Assembly (NCBI GenBank): GCA_963682175.1
Contig: OY821791.1
Location: forward strand, 19,744,542 to 19,808,541
DNA: 64,000 bases
Direction of reading: 5' to 3'
Origin: Triglochin maritima
Taxonomy: Eukaryota; Streptophyta; Magnoliopsida; Alismatales; Juncaginaceae
Positions 60,295 to 64,000 of the stretch are shown here, in pieces. The position numbers were made by a program, and so were the translations under genes. How positions within the stretch are numbered: position 1 is the stretch's first letter; every line of letters begins with the position of its first letter. Under the pieces are notes generated by a model. That model was not told the origin of the DNA and ran no database searches. It saw only the letters and a list, made by a program, of their open reading frames with translations.

Positions 60295-62553
60295 TCTTTT
60301 TGTCCTGTGGCCCTTGAGCCACATGATCTTCATGTTGTGCCTCTTAAGGACTCACCTCCGGTGGAGCAAGAGCTCCCTAGTACCCTTAATTTAAAACGAT
60401 CTAATGAGAGTTTGCCTCTCACTATTGTTCCTGATTATTTTGGAAATAATGGAACAACAAACAACCACATTGCTAATGAGGGTATTAGGAGATACCTTGG
60501 GTAAGAGACCCACTTTTTGTTCGCCTGGTGAGTCGGACATGCCTAACGAGGTTCTTGACCTCATTCCGACCCACCAGCCTGTTGGTTGGAGAGTTTGGAT
60601 TGACGATCATAACTTCAGCACCGCAACGGGAGAAACTCTTCTTCTGTTGCCCCATATGTCCCAAACTCTTGAGAGGTTGAAGCTCTTTCAATTTGATCCT
60701 TTGAATGAGACGCCTTTGCGTCCAATTCATGAACGTCTCTTTTCATCTTGTGCTCTTTGTGAAGGGGGCCCACGCATGAGTATTCTGGCCCCGAGTGGTG
60801 TCTTGTTCCCTTTCCAAGTGCATTGACCCACTCTTGAGGTTCCCATTTTATGTCTTTTGACAAATGAAGATGGGAACTTATGTTTGTACATAGTTATAAA
60901 AAAAATTAGTACAATAAAAGACTCCTTCAGTGAGCATCGATTGTTGTGGGCTCCAACCATTGTGTATTTGGGCCCCATTTCTTTCACGTATTTATATCCC
61001 TTCTTTAGCATCTCATAGGTTTTGAGGGAATTCGGGTTTGTGTCCATCAACATAACCATGAACTTCCCTTTGTACTTCACGTTGTAGAGATCTTTCCTTT
61101 TTCATGCATAAATCCATGTACTATTTTGCATCCGTGTACAACCCGAGAGGGATGGATTCGTGGGGAGACAATTCTTATTCAAATTCTTATACATCATTTC
61201 CACCCCAGTATACTGCTCCCAAATTCCCAGAATTCTACCAACACCCTATTCCAAATCATTGGATTCATTCTCAGCCTATCAACACCCAACCCAACAATTT
61301 CCCAAATTCTGACTTGAGCCTCACGGTTGACCACAAACTTGTTTCTTTAGAACAAACCCTCCAAACGTTCATGGAAACTACTCAAAATGTAATGAACTCC
61401 ACTCAAAATTCCATACAAACTATGGAAATGTGTGTGAGTCAAATTACACAATAATTAGATAAAGGTGAGGAGGGTGACCTTTCTTATCAACATGAGGATT
61501 TATCTTCGGATACCGAACAACCACCACATCCACAAATTTAAAGCACATTCTTTCAAAGACAAACTCCTAGTTAGTCTGAGGGACTTGGTGTTTCAATTCA
61601 CGATCACATGGTGGGGGATTCAATCCAAATTGAGAAGAGCTTGGACCAGTTTCTTTATGAGTCGACAAATGATTGTGCCTTATCTTTTTGTCTCGTGGCC
61701 CTGAGCCATATGATCTTCATGTTGTGCCTCTTAAGGACTCACCTCTGGTGGATCATGAGCTCCCTAATACCCTAAATTTCAAACGACCTGAGGAGAGTTT
61801 GCCTCTCACTATTGTTCCTGGTCATCTTGGAAATGATGGGACATCAAACAATTACATCGCCAATGAGGGTATTGGGAGTTCCTTAGAGGATACCTTGGGT
61901 AAGAGACCCACTTTCTGTTCGCCTAGTGAGTCAGACGTGCATAACGAGGTTCTCGACCTCGTCCCGACACACCAGCCTGTTTGTTAGAGAGTTTGGATTG
62001 ACGATCATAACTTTAGTACCACAACGGGAGAAACTCTTCTTCCGTTGCCCTATATTTCCCAAACTCTTGAGAGGTTCAAGCTCTTTCAGTTTGATCCTTT
62101 GAATGAGACGCCTTTGCGTCTAATTCGTGAACCTCTCCTTGCATCTTGTGCTCTTTGTGAGGAGGCCCAAACATGAGTATTCTGGCCCCGTGTGGTGTCA
62201 TGTTCCCTTTCCAAGTGCATTGACCCACTTTTGAGGTTCCCATTTGATGTCATTTGACAAATAAATTTGAGAACTTATTTTTGTACATAGTTATATTAAA
62301 AAAACAAAAACAAAATAAAGAAAGAATGAAAAAGTACAATAAAAGACTCCATGAGCGAGCATTGATTATTGTGGCCCCAACCTTTGTGTATTTGGGCCCT
62401 TTTCTCTTTCACGTATTTGTATCCCTTCTTGAGCATCTCACAAGTTTTGAGTGAATTCGGGTTTGGGTCCATCAACATAACCACAAAATTCCTTTTGCGC
62501 TTCATGTTGGTGAGATCTTTCATTTTTCATGCATAAATCCATGTAGTATCTTG
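59760..62553 (+). repeat. Tandem duplication of about 1.4 kb inside the Athila-type element
   Basis: Copy 1 (59760-61122) and copy 2 (61128-62553) match throughout. Examples are GAGAGGGATGGATTCGTGGG at 59778 and 61146, and ACAATAAAAGACTCC near 60911 and 62338. The second copy lacks the zinc knuckle and has additional stops and frameshifts. The frames 61104-61454 and 61673-61987 are its remnants. Confidence 0.85.
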
Positions 62554-62582
62554 CTCACATTCATTGAGGACAATGCATGAAG

Positions 62583-62599
62583 TAGGTGTGGGGGTGTTT
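62583..62599 (+). other. Internal polypurine-tract-like motif
   Basis: TAGGTGTGGGGGTGTTT nearly repeats the true tract at 63923-63938 (TAGGTGTGGGGGTATT), 1.34 kb upstream of it. Confidence 0.65.
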
Positions 62600-62787
62600 T
62601 ACGTGACTACATAGTTGAGTCTTTTTCCTTTGATCTTGTTTTATTTTGTGTGCATTGTTAGGGTCATGTTAGTGTGCTGCATTTAATATTGATATATCTT
62701 CTTGCTATGATCCGTGGGTAACCTGTCTTCTTTTGCTTGCCTAGCGCTTTAAAATTTTCACATTTCTTTAAAAAAATTCATGTGTTT

Positions 62788-62973
62788 GCGAAAGAAAATG
62801 TTTTGTAGGTTTTGCATGTGTTTAGCAAGTGCAAAACCATTATGAGGCAAAGTAAAAAGAAAGCTCCCGAAATTGTCTTGGCGAAAGAAAATGTTTTGTG
62901 GGGTTTGCGTGTGTTTAGCAAGTGCAAAACCATTATGAGGCAAAGTAAAAAGAAAGCTCCCAAAGTTGTCTTA
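62788..62973 (+). repeat. Two tandem copies of a 93-bp unit
   Basis: GCGAAAGAAAATGTTTTGT starts both copies (62788 and 62881), and each ends with AAAGAAAGCTCCC and a short tail. Only a few bases differ. Confidence 0.9.
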
Positions 62974-63922
62974 AACTTGATGCATTGGGATATCTAGTAC
63001 AGTGGCTTTAGGACTTATCTAGTCGTTAGGATGCACCCCAATCTTCCCTCGGGGGGCAAGTAATCATAGGGTTTCAATACTCAAACAATTAAAGAACTTC
63101 ACCCTGAACCTAGTGAGTCAATAATTCGTGTCTGTTAATATAAGGAAGTTTGTTGTAGTCAAGGACCATTTAACTCCGGTTGTGAGACATGAAGTGTAGG
63201 GATTTTGGTTCACGTGTAGATAAGAAATAAGTGAGTAGGTGTTCTCTCTTCTCGCACGGCTCCTATCACTAGGAAAATTAGGTCCGAGGGGACTTTATGC
63301 CTGGTGCTTTCGAGTCATCTGACTTAGGATGCATCGACCGAACTCCCGTTACACGGGTGTTAGGGATTGCCCTATGTGGAGATGTGGGGAAATATGTACG
63401 TGATAGTGTAAGTCCTCATAGGCATTGATCCACGAAACCTGACCCTGGGAGAATCAAACACCAACTAGATAGAAAAAAAAGAAAAAAATGGTAAAGCAAA
63501 TGAGAACCTTAATGGACTTTACACTTTGTATCACTTGAGGATGTTAAGGTTGTCTATGTCTTTCACTTAAGTCCTTAATTAACTTGTACGAATGATTCAT
63601 TAGGCTAGGTGTGTGGACTGGATGCATATATAGAGTCGGCCCGTAGGATTACCCCGTCCAATGATCGATAAAAATGAGTCCATCGAGTCTTGTTCTAGAT
63701 TGAATAATGCATCAATGTTCGGATTTTATGGGTATATCCGCTGAAAACCCTCAAGAGACAACACTCCTCCTCCTTGGCGACAAGGAGGTTTAACGGCTTA
63801 TTGCACGTGCTAAGTGCAACCGTGATTCCTCCGAAAGTGAGTTAGGATTTCTCTATTTTACGAATGATTTTTCCTTTCTTTCATTTTTCCCTTTCTTTGT
63901 TTTGCTTGGGACTAGCAAAAGT

Positions 63923-63938
63923 TAGGTGTGGGGGTATT
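63923..63938 (+). other. Polypurine tract of the Athila-type element
   Basis: TAGGTGTGGGGGTATT directly precedes the 3' LTR start TGATTGACATC at 63939. Confidence 0.85.
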
Positions 63939-64000
63939 TGATTGACATCATATGATGCATACATTTGTGTTTTATATCCGTTATCTTTCACCTAAACAAT
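63939..64000 (+). repeat. Start of the 3' LTR, cut by the window end
   Basis: The 62 bases match the LTR starts at 54299, 55514 and 56834 (TGATTGACATCAT, then TTTGTGTTTTATATCC). Confidence 0.88.

Larger units (their letters stand above)
54299..64000 (+). mobile_element. Athila-type non-autonomous element (LARD-like), truncated by the window end
   Basis: An LTR region (54299-58239), the primer site TGGCGCCGTTGCCGGGGA, about 5.7 kb of interior, the polypurine tract TAGGTGTGGGGGTATT and the first 62 bases of the 3' LTR (from 63939, TGATTGACATC). The tRNA-Asp primer and the gag remnant point to Athila. No protease, RT, RNase H or integrase motif is visible, so it would need enzymes from another element. 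The interior is a tandem duplication (59760-61122 and 61128-62553). Confidence 0.85.

Overview
This is nuclear DNA of a flowering plant. The two intact host genes have spliced introns and clear plant-specific products, and about two thirds of the window is nested LTR retrotransposons. The GC-rich first exon of the receptor gene would fit a monocot, but I cannot name the species.

Layout. 38-13307: an old, nested Ty1/copia element of about 9.3 kb before insertions. It has a decayed gag-pol and two LTRs of about 2 kb. Its 5' LTR carries a reversed Athila-type solo LTR (179-2595, TSD AGCTC). Its 3' LTR carries an unrelated solo LTR (10621-12130, TSD TTAAT). 14443-15546: a minisatellite with higher-order structure, enclosed by an imperfect 26-bp inverted repeat. 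16155-23423 (+): a complete 12-exon vacuolar sorting receptor gene (VSR, 628 aa). 25406-26843 (-): a complete 5-exon bHLH transcription factor of the RSL (root hair) class (351 aa). 28845-37837: a very young full-length Ty3/gypsy Tekay/Del-type chromovirus with equal-length, apparently identical LTRs. Its gag-pol frame is broken by one in-frame TGA. 37843-45542: a tandem array of a coding-free retrotransposon (TRIM type, LTR about 740 bp, internal about 285 bp). It has five full LTRs and one truncated LTR and is split by a copia solo LTR (39768-41808). 46629-47020: a decayed cold-shock-domain/zinc-knuckle (CSP/GRP2-type) gene copy. 47040-52570: repeat-rich DNA with TTACCC-type motifs in both orientations, split by a diverged copia solo LTR (48522-50588). 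52571-53953 (-): an Athila-type solo LTR. 54299-64000: an Athila-type non-autonomous element with a triplicated 5' LTR, a tRNA-Asp primer site, gag remnants only and a duplicated interior. The window ends 62 bases into its 3' LTR.

The host genes work separately. The receptor sorts soluble cargo to the vacuole, and the bHLH factor controls tip growth of root hairs. I found no operon-like system, CRISPR, tRNA or rRNA gene.

The most unusual signal is a dense cluster of the 10-bp palindrome CGGTCGACCG. It appears at a similar place, in the body of the LTR, in three LTR families that otherwise look unrelated (the copia family, the 10621 solo-LTR family and the chromovirus). Other notable points: the TRIM array shares end signatures with the chromovirus; the chromovirus integrated exactly at the array's edge; VSR intron 1 holds two decayed copies of the end of exon 1; and the bHLH gene has a likely GC-AG intron.
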